Of a DNA stretch of 64,000 bases, positions 10,540-22,373 are shown piece by piece. Position numbers and translations under genes: made by a program. The notes under the pieces were generated by a model. It worked only from the letters and a program-made list of their open reading frames with translations. It had not been told where the DNA came from and did no database searches. The number at the start of each line of letters is the position of its first letter. The stretch's first letter is position 1. Source of the DNA: Escallonia rubra (lineage: Eukaryota; Streptophyta; Magnoliopsida; Escalloniales; Escalloniaceae); contig JAVXUO010001736.1 of the NCBI GenBank assembly GCA_033065855.1, positions 46,001 through 110,000 of the forward strand, given 5' to 3'.

Positions 10540-12747
10540 GAGCATAGTAGAGAATCAACTCTATGGTCAACTTCCAGAAGGACTTGGAAGATTGAAGCTG
10601 CCTAACTATTTGTAAGTTTCTCAAATGAACGTTTACCAGTAGGAATAGCTACGCCGGATGGAAGTATATTGATACGTTCAGTAAACAATTGTCATTGTTG
10701 TTTTGCAGCTGGGCGCATTCAAATCATTTAAATGGGACATTGCCCAGCAGTTATAGCCAGCTCACGAACCTTCTCATGTTGTAAGTGCCACTTTCATCTG
10801 GGTTACTTTTTGCATTATTGCATATCTATTCTTGAAGGTGTTTCATTGATTAATGCAGTGGCATAGCTGCGAACTATATTAGCGGTCAGATACCTGAATA
10901 TATAAGCAACTGGACGCGCATTAATCTTTTGTAAGTTGGAAGTCATCTTTCATTTGCACATGCGAAGTAGGTTAAGTGTTACTCTACTTGTCTTTCTTGT
11001 GTTTTTCGATACTTCAATGTATATGCGTACAGTTTTCAAAAGAAATACAAGTTCTGTCTACCTAATCTACCATTTTTTCTTACATTTAAATGAAACTCTC
11101 TGTGGTAACATAGGCCTACTTGATTATGACTTATGAAGATTGTATCTATGAATTTATTAGGTATATACGGGTATGTTAGGAGAGTAATATAAGCCCCATC
11201 CAATTATTTATGCATAATGTAGATCTACACGTAGAAGAATTCTTACCGGTGCTTGTTACGAGCCGCAGGCTTGTCGTGATAATCATCCTAACCAAGTTCC
11301 AAACCACCGCAATGCGTTAGTGATGCTATAGTTGTTTCTTTTATGGGGAAGGGGAATGGCCTCGATTCTGAAAACCAAACTTTGACTAGCATTTGACTTT
11401 TCTATCAATTTTCGAAAGGTTATTTGAATGCCTAAACATGCTGTCGTTTATTTTTCCCTCAGTAGACTTTTCAGCTAGTACAGATCTAACTTTAATCGCT
11501 ATTTAGTTAAAGGAATATGTAAATCATCCAAGTAACCCTCCAAGCGATGGTTGAAATGTCATATAGTGCTAAAATTTTGAGACAGGAGAACTAACAATAA
11601 GAGGAAAGAATGAGAGAGGGATTTCTTAACCAATGTATCATTCTGAGTGACAATTTGCTGAAATCATATCTTGCCAATGCCAACTCAGGCTTCACGCTGG
11701 AATTCCCTTGTTTGCTCTAGCTCTATTTTTCTGAACATAACATGCCTAATCAACTGAGGAGACAACATTATGAAGAGAGGACAACGAGTTTTTTCATCGA
11801 TTAAGGGCAGGGAATATGATAATGTCATATAGCTTGATATTATTATTGCTCGATATTTCTAGCTCAAAAAAGTTTGCACTGATTACAGGAGTTTCATGGG
11901 AAATAATTTACAAGGACCTATACCTCAAGAGATTTTTAAGTTCCGATTCCTGAATCATTTGTGAGTGCAGTATTTCATTTCCTTTTACCCCTGGTTTAGG
12001 TAACTAACTAATGCTGCATTCACATGGATATACTTTTATCAAAAAACATGGATATACAGCATGCATATTGTAAACTTGTGATGCTGAGTTTAATGTGTGT
12101 TTCAGGGCCATTAGTGACAGCTTCAACATCCAACTGCCCGTATATGCAGACTTGCCCTCTATAAACACCCTGTGAGTGGTCGATTGCATCTTGCCTGCTA
12201 TCTCTTGTTGATACCAATTAAAGTTAAAAAATGGCGTATAAAGATTTGTAAGCAACTGATGTGTCATCCTGCAATGCATTTGCCAATAGGGCCAAATCAT
12301 GTTTTTTCTGGTGCATTAGAACTAAAGGTTCCAGTCAGGACACCACATCAAGTTGATTGTAGATTTTGTTGAACTTGTTTGTATAGCTTTATTGGAACAT
12401 ACCGTATTAAGGCAATCTTCAGCATATATGCGCTTATAGTTTACGAATTACCTTTTATAATGACACTAAAGGTTTCACGATGTGTCCAACCATGAGGTGA
12501 CCACTAATTTAGTATTGGGAATGGTTTAATTTCCTTGTGAAAATGCTACTAAAACAAACAAGTTTTACAAACCTTTGCTAACGATCTGATATCTCTCACC
12601 CTGCCATATGGTATTAAGTAATAGATGCTCAATTGTTAGTTTATGTGTGTCTCACTTCTTGAGATGCTTACACAGGATTATGAGGAATTGCTCAATCACA
12701 GGTCAAATTCCCGAATACATTAGTAACATGTCAGGGCTAAGGCATCT
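10540..12747 (+). pseudogene. LRR receptor-like kinase gene (LRR-VIII-2 type): six LRR exons, remnant
   Basis: Six short exons, each one leucine-rich repeat, lie at 10540-10611, 10709-10780, 10859-10930, 11889-11960, 12106-12171 and 12676-12747. Five are 72 bp and one 66 bp. All begin after AG, end before GT, and share the same phase (split after the second codon base). Translations include ENQLYGQLPEGLGRL, NHLNGTLPSSYSQLTNL, NYISGQIPEYISNWT, NNLQGPIPQEIFKF and RNCSITGQIPEYISNMSGL. Repeat order and wording match the ectodomain of plant LRR-VIII-2 kinases (plasma-membrane receptors with LRRs, a malectin domain and a cytosolic kinase). No stop interrupts these exons. The signal peptide and first LRRs are absent upstream, where a copia element sits. 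Malectin and kinase exons are absent downstream. I infer a truncated gene; only the rest of the chromosome could show otherwise. Confidence 0.85.
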
Positions 12748-14289
12748 GTAAGCTCCTTTTCATATAGTGTCTCACTCTCATGCAAATTTTGTTGGTCTTA
12801 TGTGGCATGTCCAGTGATATTGTGGAGCATGAAGAACAAGATTTTCAATTAACCCGCGTTTGCAACAAAGATCCTCCTGCTATAGTTCTTTCACCAGTGA
12901 CTTCCCCCTCTGTCTTACATTTCCACGCCCTTTAATCGGGTGTTTATACGTTCCATCATTTAGCGGAATGAGTATCTCTGTTGCACTCTAGTCCTTAATG
13001 TTATAGTATCACAGCCAGACTATAAATATTGTGACTGCACGTCTGCACCTAAAAGGCAGAGGTTGTTTCATCTTTCTACTAGGCTCCAAGAACAACCCAC
13101 TTCCTCCTCCAAGACCAGACTATAAATATTCTTGATTTTCTTTGCAGCTCTAGTCAGGATATAGGCCTGGGACTGGTTGTTCAACACAATTTGCTACCCT
13201 TGTTGAGTACTTTGTGATATGAAAAAATATCTACTCCCTCTCCTTTCTTCTGAATATGTCGATGGCTTTTGAGTTTTTTTTACTAAAACTGTACTGGTGT
13301 TGTACAAGTTGAAAATTGCTAATAACGAAGTTACAAAGCAAGGTGGAGACTGTAAAACATGGTCCATCCTGAACAAACATAGTATGCAATGTCTTGATGG
13401 AGAAAATATTAGGCTTATATTTTCTCCGAAGAATGATTAAAATATATTAATTTTGTCAGTAGGTAGAGGGGGAAATGAGTGGGATGTTGCATGGTAAACG
13501 GTGAGGCTCTAACCAAATTAACACTTCGGAGTTTGGATAGTCGATTAGTAGCCTTTGCAGCTATCTAGATGATCTTTAAAACACTGTCGTTATAACCCCA
13601 GAGAACTGTTACAAGTTAGGTGACTCTTTGTCACACTTATATGACTGTTCGTGGAGTGATTGGTGACTATGTTTATCTGACATACGCCAAAATAGAATAC
13701 CCACAGGGTTGTGAAATTCAAAAGCTACGAATTAGTATATCAGGCATGTAGGACTCCGTTGTCAAAGCCATCATAAGACTAGTTGTCAGGTTTTTTGGGT
13801 TTATTCTAACATTTGTTAGGAAAGGATGTGACCCTCGGCTTGCAGTGTTTTAAGTTACCGTCTACTCAAAAAGTTTAATTTATGAGATAATAGACCAAAT
13901 AATATATGTCATATTTTAACACTTTCCCTACAAGCTAATAAGAAATAAATCAAGGTGCACCTTCACCCGCAAATTGCAATATTATGAACCCCGCGCGGGG
14001 GGTTTGGGGGGGGGGGGCGAGGATCTGTCCTAGGAGAGTGGGCCCAACGATGTTATCATATTTAACACTTCCCATGATGTGCAAGGCCCCTTCCGCTTAG
14101 AGAGAAATAAATCAAGGTGCACTACTATAAAGTACACATTAAAACATAGTGTGTATAGCACTAACAGAGAGGGAGACCAATTGCAATAGGAAAAATCCAC
14201 ATTGGGACTTTACCAGACTAGAGCTCTCTTAATATGTTGACTTACGATTTGCTCTAAAAGGTTAAGTTGTTAGAGAATAGGCTAAACAA
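12748..14289. other. Intron sequence before the transposon stack
   Basis: Part of the roughly 10-kb interval between LRR exons six and seven. I see no gene. A small repeated phrase 'ccagactataaatatt' occurs near 13016 and 13116. A G-rich run lies at about 13994-14020. Parts around 13830-14290 contain repeated phrases ('aataaatcaaggtgcac' near 13945 and 14106) suggesting old repeat debris. Confidence 0.5.
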
Positions 14290-14650
14290 TGTATACTCAC
14301 TTTGGACATTCTAAAGAAAATGAATTTGTGCATTATCAATGCTTGTCCTATGTGTCTAGCAGCTAAAGAGCCGGTTAACCACCCTTTGATCCATTGTTCG
14401 TTCACCCAAGAATTGCGGTCCTTTGCTTTCTCTATGTTTGACTGTATGCCAAATAGTTTTCTTCTTTGCTTTATTACTGGGCTCAGGGGTGTATTGAGAA
14501 GCCTTGGCAAACGACTCATTTATGTGTATGGTGGTTTCTTTGGCTAGAACATACATGCTCCATTGTGAAGGCGTGTTGGATGTGAAGCAAGTTTTCTTGA
14601 GGTCTCTCTGTTCTTTGACGTCCAATTCTAGGAAAGTTCCTTCTCTCTTT
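14290..14650 (+). pseudogene. LINE (L1-type) reverse transcriptase tail, zf-RVT domain fragment
   Basis: The plus-strand translation DILKKMNLCIINACPMC followed by CLAAKEPVNHPLIHCSFTQE has the C-x2-C...H-x4-C layout of the zinc-binding zf-RVT domain that follows RT in plant non-LTR elements. After a frameshift, a tail (GVLDVKQVFLRSLCSL) resembles the end of the same proteins. Only about 120 codons remain, with no RT core and no obvious poly(A) tail. A dead 3' fragment inside the receptor-gene intron. Confidence 0.7.
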
Positions 14651-15035
14651 CTTAAACTTTTTAGACATTTTTGCTTAACACTTAGGGGCTGGCTTGACGA
14701 TCTGTGATATTCTTCTTGTGTACATAGGTTTGCCCTCTACGTGTGGCTTCTGCTTCTCTACTAATTCCTTACTTATTGGAAAAAAGGTGATGTTCAATAT
14801 AGATGCTTTTTGGGTTCAATAGTAAAATTGGTGATTAATGCCTTAGAGGATGAATAATGTCCCACAGCTGAAGCTGTACCATCAACCTCTTTGTGTTTAC
14901 TGACTTGGGTAAAACTCCTTAAAGAGTTATTCCGTGTCATGATACGTCTGTTGGTGGGAACAACTCAAGATTCAACGGTTAAATTTTTGCCTCTGCATGA
15001 CTGAAGTATTTTGCCTACATAATAATCTAGGTAGC

Positions 15036-15128
15036 ACGGACACGGACACGGTGTTCGACACTGACACCGGACACGGTGTCCGACACCGACACCGGACACG
15101 GTGTCCGACACCGACACCGGACACCGCA
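15036..15128. repeat. Short tandem repeats of GACACCG-type words at the left end
   Basis: A roughly 30-bp unit containing CGACACCGACACCGGACACG and GTGTCC repeats about three times. The right end (22376-22530) holds diverged versions (GTGTCCGACAC, GACACGGTGTCGG). Such repeats near an element's ends are typical of transposase-binding subterminal sites. Confidence 0.7.
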
Positions 15129-15175
15129 GGACATCGCTATTTTTTAATATTTTTTTATTTTATATATATATGGAT

Positions 15176-16850
15176 GGGAGCTGATCCGTTGAGAGCGCTA
15201 GCAAAATAGGAGAAGTTGCAAGCGCGATCTGACCGTCCATCTTGAAAGATGGAAGGCCCAGATCGCGCCTTTTTTGAAAACTGTCAGTCGTCCGCCATAC
15301 TGTATGGCGGACGGGGTTTTTTACCATTTTGCCCCTCCGCGCCTGTCCGCTACACTGTGTGGCGGACGACATTAAAGTCCTGATGGGAGACAGCAAAAAG
15401 ACGTCCGCTATACAGTGTAGCGGACGTCCCGTCAGTCCTTTTTTTAAGTCCGTCCGCTACATAATGTAGCGGACGGTTTGTTGACAGGAATTTTTGTTCT
15501 GTTGTTTGCTTTCCTTTTGGTGTTGTTTGCTTTCCTTGTTCGTATCATTGCAATTCAAAAAGAACTCCAGTCCCACTTCGGCCCAAACTCCGTGACTTCA
15601 CTGTGGTTCCTTCTTTCTCACTATGTCGCTCCAAACAAGGAAAGATCGTCCAACAATTAATCGAAGAATCCATTTCTAGCTCGAGAGATTCAGAATGTAA
15701 AAGTCACATACCAATCTTTAGAACTGGAACCGAAAGAAACAATTGAAAGCATAACAAGAACCCAACATATTTTGATCTAAAATACAAACAACTATATTTG
15801 ATAAATTCTGCGTTTGATAAATACAAACAACTATATTTCCACAATTCCAAAACTATTCCAGGGTTCTTCGTTGACGTTGCAATTTTTGGCTAAAGCTTCG
15901 TTGACGTTGCAATTTTTGGGTAGGAGCTTCGGCCTGTCAAGGACGTTCGGCCTAAACAATGAGTTTGGCTAGGAGCTTCGTTGACGTTGCAATTTTTGGG
16001 CCTTCAGATCTGGATCAATGGTTGCGATTGAAGCTACAGATAAGGATTTTCAGATCTGGGCCTGAGGCCGGAGAATTACCTGGTGCCGGTGGATTCAGCC
16101 AAGAAGTTCTGCTTCTCATTTGCGCCGACGTCGGCATCGTTGTCGATCATTGGTAACTTGTAGCAGTAACGGACACGCGGCACCCACGACATCGTCGATT
16201 CATGTTCAGACTAACTTCCAGTAGCTCGGCGGCGTCAAGTTCCTTAGCCTGATTCTCCGGCCGGGTGCTTCAACAGCAACTCCGTCTCCTTCTCATCACA
16301 CTGCCGAGCACGGCCAATCGGGGGTGATGACGACATACCAGATCTGTCACACAGATCTGGGCGACGACGGGTTAGAGGGTGCGGGCGGCGACGGGATGGA
16401 GGCGACGATAGGGTGGGGGGGGGGGGTGACGGCGGGGTGGGGGATGTTGGAAGGACATAGAGAGATTTTTAGGCTCTGAATAAGGATTTTCACAAGGATC
16501 TTGAAAGCAACAGGGAACGACAAGATAGAAAGAAAAGGAAAAAGGCAGAGAGAGAGAGTGGGGGGCGGATACGGAATCATAGTGGTCCGCGTCCGCTACA
16601 TAATGTAGCGGACAACTCAACAGATTTTGCTGTCACGAGTCAGGACAGGACTTGAATGTCGTCCGCGATACAGTGTAGCGGAGGGGGCGGAAAGGCAAAA
16701 AGGTAAAAAAAATCCCGTCCGCGACACTGTGTCGTGGACGACTGACATTTTTCAAAAAAGGCGCGATCTGGGCCATCCATCTTTCAAGATGGACGGCCAG
16801 ATTGCGCTAGCAAAATAGGCTATTTTGCTAGCGCTCTCAACGGATCAGCT

Positions 16851-16853
<3 letters not shown>
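15176..16853. mobile_element. Fold-back element FB1 with long palindrome-studded inverted repeats
   Basis: Begins GGGAGCTGATCCGTTGAGAG and ends with the inverse CTCTCAACGGATCAGCTCCC. Inverted arms of about 300 bp each carry a string of 23-bp palindromes (15290-15312, 15345-15367, 15403-15425, 15452-15474; mirrored at 16591-16613, 16661-16683, 16717-16739). Each has an 11-bp arm such as GTCCGCTACAT around a single central base. The element sits between TA-repeat tracts. The interior (15480-16570) has no transposase. Confidence 0.85.
16080..16192 (-). other. Possible captured exon fragment inside FB1
   Basis: On the minus strand an uninterrupted frame reads MSWVPRVRYCYKLPMIDNDA and on to LAESTGTR, ending at a plausible donor site (CACCAG, then gtaattc). 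Its GC content is higher than its surroundings and it looks like host coding sequence. I cannot name the gene. Confidence 0.3.

Positions 16854-16915
<62 letters not shown>
16854..16915. repeat. (TA)n microsatellite between fold-back elements FB1 and FB2
   Basis: About 62 bp of uninterrupted TA dinucleotides. Similar tracts lie before FB1 (about 15160-15171), between FB2 and FB3 (17052-17069) and after FB3 (18495-18530). Confidence 0.95.
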
Positions 16916-16919
<4 letters not shown>

Positions 16920-17051
16920 CGTTATCGATTGCTAGCGCTATCACGTTTCTAGCGCTGTTTTGTCGTCCGCTATACAATGTAGCGGACGATAATTCACCGT
17001 CCGCTATATTATATAGCGGACGGTGCTAGTGCTAGCAACGGATCAGCTCCC
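16916..17051. mobile_element. Short fold-back element FB2
   Basis: A 136-bp relative of FB1 and FB3. It starts GGGTCGTTATCGATTGCTAG, ends AACGGATCAGCTCCC, and holds two palindromes (16965-16987, and a perfect one at 16999-17021). It lies between two (TA)n tracts and looks like an internally deleted member of the family. Confidence 0.75.
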
Positions 17052-17069
17052 ATATATATATATATATAT

Positions 17070-17478
17070 GGGAGCTGATCTGTTGAGAGCGCTAGCAAAA
17101 TAGGCTATTTTGCTAGCGCGATCTGGCCGTCCATCCTGAAAGATGGATGGCCCAGATCGCGCCTTTTTCGAATACTGTCAGTCGTCCGCCATACTGTATA
17201 GCGGACGGCATTTTTTACCTTTTTGCCACTCCGTACCGTCCGCTAAACTGTATCCCGGACGATATTGAAGTCCTGACACGGGACAGCAAAAAGGTATCCG
17301 CTATACAGTGTCGCGGATCTGGCCGTAATACCCAGCCCATCCGCTACATTATGTAGCGAACTACTTTTCTGACATTTTTTTCTCTCTCTCCCTTTTCTAT
17401 CATTAATGCTCTGACTTTTTTTTCTCTCTCTGTCCTTTCTCTCATCTGCTACATTATGTAGCGGACTAGTTTTCTTAC

Positions 17479-17534
<56 letters not shown>

Positions 17535-18491
17535 TTAATGCGCTCTGGCTTTTTTTTTCTCTCTATCTCTCTCCTTTCACAGGTCATAAACCCATAGACA
17601 CCATCTCCCTGCACCCTTCAACCTTCTTCCCCGACCTCAAACCATGCAAAACCCTAAAAGACTTGTCCCAGGTCCACGCTAAATTCATCAAAATCGGCCG
17701 TATACGCGATTTGGAGGTGGTCGGAGGAGAGCAATTTGGAGGTGGTCGAAAGCACTAGATGAAGAAGATCCTTTATTACATGAGACAGCCAGTGGACTTC
17801 TCTTTTACTGCTCTCTTTCTTTGATTCTTGGAGTATTCTTGACAGAGAAATCCTAGAATTGACAACACATTTGCATTTTTAGCCTTCTTTCGCTTTCAGT
17901 TTTTGAAAAATGGCTTAGTACCCATCCGCTACATAATGTAGCGGATGATGGATACCCATTTCTTTCTCTCATAGAATGAATCAGGCCTTGTGTCTCTCTT
18001 TTTGTCTTAAGTCATGTAATGAACCAGTGGCCCTGTATCTCGAGTAAGAGCTTACAGAGCGCATTAATACGAGAGAGAGAGAATGTAAGAAAACTAGTCC
18101 GCTACATTATGTAGCGGATGAGAGAAAGGACAGAGAGAGAAAAAAAAAGTCAGAGCATTAATGATAGAAAAGGGAGAGAGAAAAAAAAATGTCAGAAAAG
18201 TAGTCCGCTACATAATGTAGCGGATGGGCTGGGTATTACGGCCAGATCCGCGACACTGTATAGCGGATACCTTTTTGCTGTCCCGTGTCAGGACTTCAAT
18301 ATCGTCCGGGATACAGTTTAGCGGACGGTACGGAGGGGCAAAAAGGTAAAAAAGGATGTCCGCTATACAGTATGGCGGACGACTGACAGTATTCGAAAAA
18401 GGCGCGATCTGGGCCATCCATCTTTCAGGATGGACGGCCAGATCGCGCTAGCAAAATAGCCTATTTTGCTAGCGCTATCAACGAATCAGCT

Positions 18492-18494
<3 letters not shown>
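17070..18494. mobile_element. Fold-back element FB3 carrying a PPR gene fragment
   Basis: 1,425 bp, GGGAGCTGATCTGTTGAGAG at the left end and ATCAACGAATCAGCTCCC at the right. The arms mirror each other over roughly 400 bp. About eleven palindromes of the FB1 type occur (left: 17184, 17238, 17296, 17339, 17444; interior: 17925; right: 18097, 18205, 18246, 18304, 18358). The left arm holds a long CT microsatellite (about 17480-17531); the right arm has only a short GA run there. No transposase. (TA)n tracts flank both ends. Confidence 0.85.
17606..17722 (+). pseudogene. Captured pentatricopeptide-repeat (PPR) protein fragment in FB3
   Basis: An open plus-strand frame reads FFPDLKPCKTLKDLSQVHAK and then FIKIGRIRDLEVV. 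C-K-(S/T)-L-x-x-L-x-Q-(I/V)-H-A-x-x-I-K-x-G is the characteristic start of plant PLS-class PPR proteins, which edit or process organelle RNA. Only about 39 codons are present and no further PPR motif follows, so this is a non-functional piece of a host gene inside the transposon. Confidence 0.75.
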
Positions 18495-18530
<36 letters not shown>

Positions 18531-18534
<4 letters not shown>

Positions 18535-19159
18535 CAATCTAAAATAACAAACAATAGTGAAAAACTGTCAAAATAAGGAATTTAAATACAAGTCATAATT
18601 TATTTGGTCAATATTTATTTAGTCCAATGTATTGGAAATGCAACGACAAAGGGAGAAAAGATAAAAAAGAAAAGAAAGAAACGAGAGGACAAAGGCTGAA
18701 AAGAAAAAATAACAGGAAAGAAACGAGAGGGAGTGACGACAAAGGGAGAAAAGAAAAAAAAAGAAAAGAAAGAGACGAGAGAACTAGAATAGGAAAGAAA
18801 CGAGAGGACTAGAACAGGAGACGAGATGAAGATAAGAGAAGAAAGAGACATGTGGGTCAGCGGCGGAGGACCTCCGGCGAAACTCTGGCGACGACGGCGA
18901 GACTCTGACGACCACGGCAAGAAGACGGCGACAGCGACGGCGGCAACAGCTGACTTCTCTTCCTTCGGCGACTGTAGCCGTCAGATCCGTTGGTTTCGGC
19001 TTCGGATCTTCGTCGAATGAGCTCCGGCAACACCAGCGACAGCCTTGATCTGGTCGGCAGACAGCAGACTCGAGGTGAGAGAGAAGAAGACGGCTGTGAG
19101 GTGAGAGAGAAGAAGACGGTAATAGTTCAATAAATCTGAAATTGGCCCCAAACGTTCTG
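18531..19159. other. Interior of the hAT-like host element
   Basis: Purine-rich (GAAA/GAGA) stretch then a GC-richer stretch (18860-19080) with CGGCGA repeats. Several frames are open but none shows a domain I recognise. Confidence 0.5.
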
Positions 19160-22100
19160 CACTACAAGAAAATCAAGTTATGCCTATGGTACAGTACCGT
19201 AGGTATAGGTGCCATGTACCGTAGGCATAGCCTATCCCTACGGTACTATACCGTAGCCATAAGTGGCGATGCCCTAAATCTATGCCTACGGGGTTGAAGG
19301 TTATCCCTACGGTTATACCGTAGCCTATATACCTATGCCAAATTCGTATTAACCCACTTATAGCGACGGTTTTTGGAGGATTAGCCTACGGTATAACCGT
19401 AGGAATAAGTTTTATTTTTGAATGTTATGCCTACGGGCAATACCACAGGGATATGCTTACCCTATAGGTACCTTAAGCTATACCTACGGTACATTCCGTA
19501 GGCTAAAGTTAAACCATAGCCCTTTTTTAAGCCTTTCCCTACGGTTTAAACCGTATGGATTAATGCCCAGAAAATAGAACACAAACCTTTACCTACGGTT
19601 TATATAATTATTTTCTGTTACAACTTTCAGCATATAACCAATGGGCTAACAGTAAATCATTTCAAAATACAAGAACTTATAACCGTAATATCCACGAAAT
19701 TATGTTATTTCACTTGTAAAAAAGTACACTCATAAAACCATCATCTAGTACAATGGCTATATGTAAGATTAACAAGTTATAGCAGATACAATACGAAGTT
19801 TCTTGTCAATCATATAGACAAGTGAGCAAGTTCAAAGATCTATTTGGACAAGACAACTTTGTTCCAAAGATATACTCAAGAACGCTAGGATATCAATGAA
19901 TGAAGATTACTCCATATCTCGCAAACACCATCACAGATTGCATAATCTCTGCTCAACTTTTCATCGGCATTTACACAACTGTTGAAAAATTGAGTTACAT
20001 CCAATCAAACTACAAGTAAAATGCAAAATTAGACAAATGGGCAAATAGTCATATATAAAGTATCCAATACGATTCCAATTCATAAAGGAGAAATTGATAT
20101 TAGGACCCATATGACATGCATTATGTTACCATATGCCATTGGAGGGCTATTGGCAGCTAAATTACAACACTGCCAGTTCCATATATTCCAGCTAAACATG
20201 AATGAATGGACTAAAGACAATAGCATACATGTAAATGTATCGATAGTTATATCAGCTAAACAGAAAAAGTATCGATATTAATGAATTGCTACTAACATTT
20301 ACGACTGAAGTAAAATTATCTTCTAATATAATGATATCTGAACTCTCTTTTGTAACTTCTGTCCCACTTATGCCCATAGCAAGACAAATACCAACCTACT
20401 TTCCACAAAAGTGAACCAGATTAGTTCGATGAAGCAAGAAAATGAGACCAAAAGAAATTGAAAAAAAAGCTTTTTAACCCCATTTGAACATAAAAAAAAC
20501 CCGAGATTGTCGAGCGCAAAAAAATATGCATATAGAATCTCATCCAAAATTAGTTACAAAGTATTACCTACTAATCATAAAATTTCATCCAAAATCAGAA
20601 AGCGGATTTTGATTCTCATGAATGAACAAGCAAACAGGGTAGTCATGCCAATATTCCAATCCAGCTCCTTCACTGACTTCTAAATGCTAACAGATAACTA
20701 CTGTAATACATTGCCAACAAGCTACAATAATGTTATTCACATACATTAGGTACATTCCATACGAAGAAGTTCATAGTTTATTGTTGTTTTCCCTTTGCAT
20801 TTTTGCTCTCAAGGATGGATATATCATAGTAAAAATAAAAATTAAAGAAAAGAATCCTAATTCAATCACCTTCGGAGTAGACTCATACAAAGAATTGTAG
20901 TAAGGAAACCAAAACTGCTAACTTTGTAATTGTAGCATCGAACTCTTCATATGAAACTCATTACACAAGAAAATAGGAGCATGACAATTTGACACACAAC
21001 CACAGACAAAAACTGCAGCTTATAATATCCTTGTTCAACTAAAATTTTATTAAACACTACTCGTTAGCAAAATGCACAGCGCAAAGCATAGTGTGCGCAC
21101 CGCGTTATCAGCAAAATTTGGAATCCATAAATCATAGGTATTGTAATTTGATGACTATGACAGCTATGAGCTCGGCGTTAATATAGTTAATTGCATATTT
21201 TGCCTCGCATCTATTCATCTCACATCTATTCATAGCTGAAGAAGTTTACAGAGTTCTTACAAGTTGATCAAACCTCTGTTGAGAGGTCTAGCAGCCAAGC
21301 ACATATCAACAATTTGCTCCTATGTCTAGCCAAGTAACACTTTTTTATTTATATTCTTATGAAAATTTTCTCAACAAGGAGGCGTCTTTTAGATTTAAGC
21401 ATTTGAAGGACAAAAAAAAATGCGGTAAGAGTACACAGCTATAGGAAGAGAATCACATTCTCAAACAACTGCCTGCATTATATTGATGACTGACTCATCT
21501 TGCAAATTGCACCTCATCTCTCCACCAAGTTCTAGTTAGATCAACAAATCACGCTTTACTAACTGCTATATGTAGGGTACAGTACAACTATATTCTGAAA
21601 TCTGGGCTTATAATTTATGCTACTCGGCGATCTCAAATATAATTTCCTAGAATAAATTTTCATTTAGGCATTACATCAAACACCTCCCGTGCACGAAATC
21701 CTGGTCCACTAAAGCAATCAACTACACAGATAAATCAAAACTAGGGCAAATCGGTATTTATAATTCTTGTTCGCTGATGATTTAAGCAGCGAGTAAAAGT
21801 CTCCCAAACTTGTTTCCAATCTGAAAGTGTAGTGTATAAGAACAGAGGAAATGTATGTTCACGCAATCACTGTAACAGCTTTCTGAAAGTGTAGTGTATA
21901 AGAACAGAGGAAACGTATGTTTCACCATACGTTGTGATCGATAGAAGAAGAGAGAAGAAGATTGGCATGGTATGAGTGATCGACAAAAAGAAGAAAGAAG
22001 AACGTCATACCTAGAAGTCGATCTTCACTGAAGTTCTTGTTGCGCCCCAAAATCTCATTCGAGATAGGTTTTGTGCAATTCCAATTGCCAAAATTATGCC

Positions 22101-22373
22101 CGCGAATTTCTCCCGCCTGATCTTCAATTCCTATCCCCACGGTAATCAGCCGTGGGGTTTGCGTTTGAGAGATTGCTGATCGCCAAAGCTCTCCAATCTC
22201 TTTCTGATTTTCGACCCAATTCCCACGGCCGGCACCGTTGCAATTGCGTTCCAATTTCGAGAAGAAGCAATGGCCACGCTTCAATCTTAACCGTCGGTCT
22301 AAGGGGACTTGTATCTACGGTTCCGTGTAAGCCGTAGGCTATTTTGTCACTATAGGTTGATTTTGTTGTAGTA
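19160..22373. mobile_element. Non-autonomous CACTA element
   Basis: 3,214 bp. The left end is CACTACAAGAAAATCAA and the right end in reverse complement is TACTACAACAAAATCAA, two mismatches over 17 bp. Both ends are flanked by the same 3-mer CTG (19157-19159 and 22374-22376), the duplication size of CACTA elements. Subterminal repeats built on CCTACGG / CCGTAGG fill about 19175-19590 and recur at about 22285-22340. The interior shows no TNP-type transposase. Two minus-strand frames at the right end (21922-22402) are open but unrecognised. Confidence 0.88.

Noticed and set aside
17243..17614. Arg/Glu-repeat protein on the minus strand
   Set aside because: It is the translation of a CT microsatellite and of the fold-back palindromes.
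15290..18380. CRISPR-like array because of regularly repeated palindromes
   Set aside because: The units are inverted, unevenly spaced and mirrored about element centres, in a plant nuclear genome; they are transposon arms.
18615..19020. Ser/Phe-rich or Arg/Lys-rich frames
   Set aside because: Low-complexity purine-rich sequence inside the hAT-like element; no domain.
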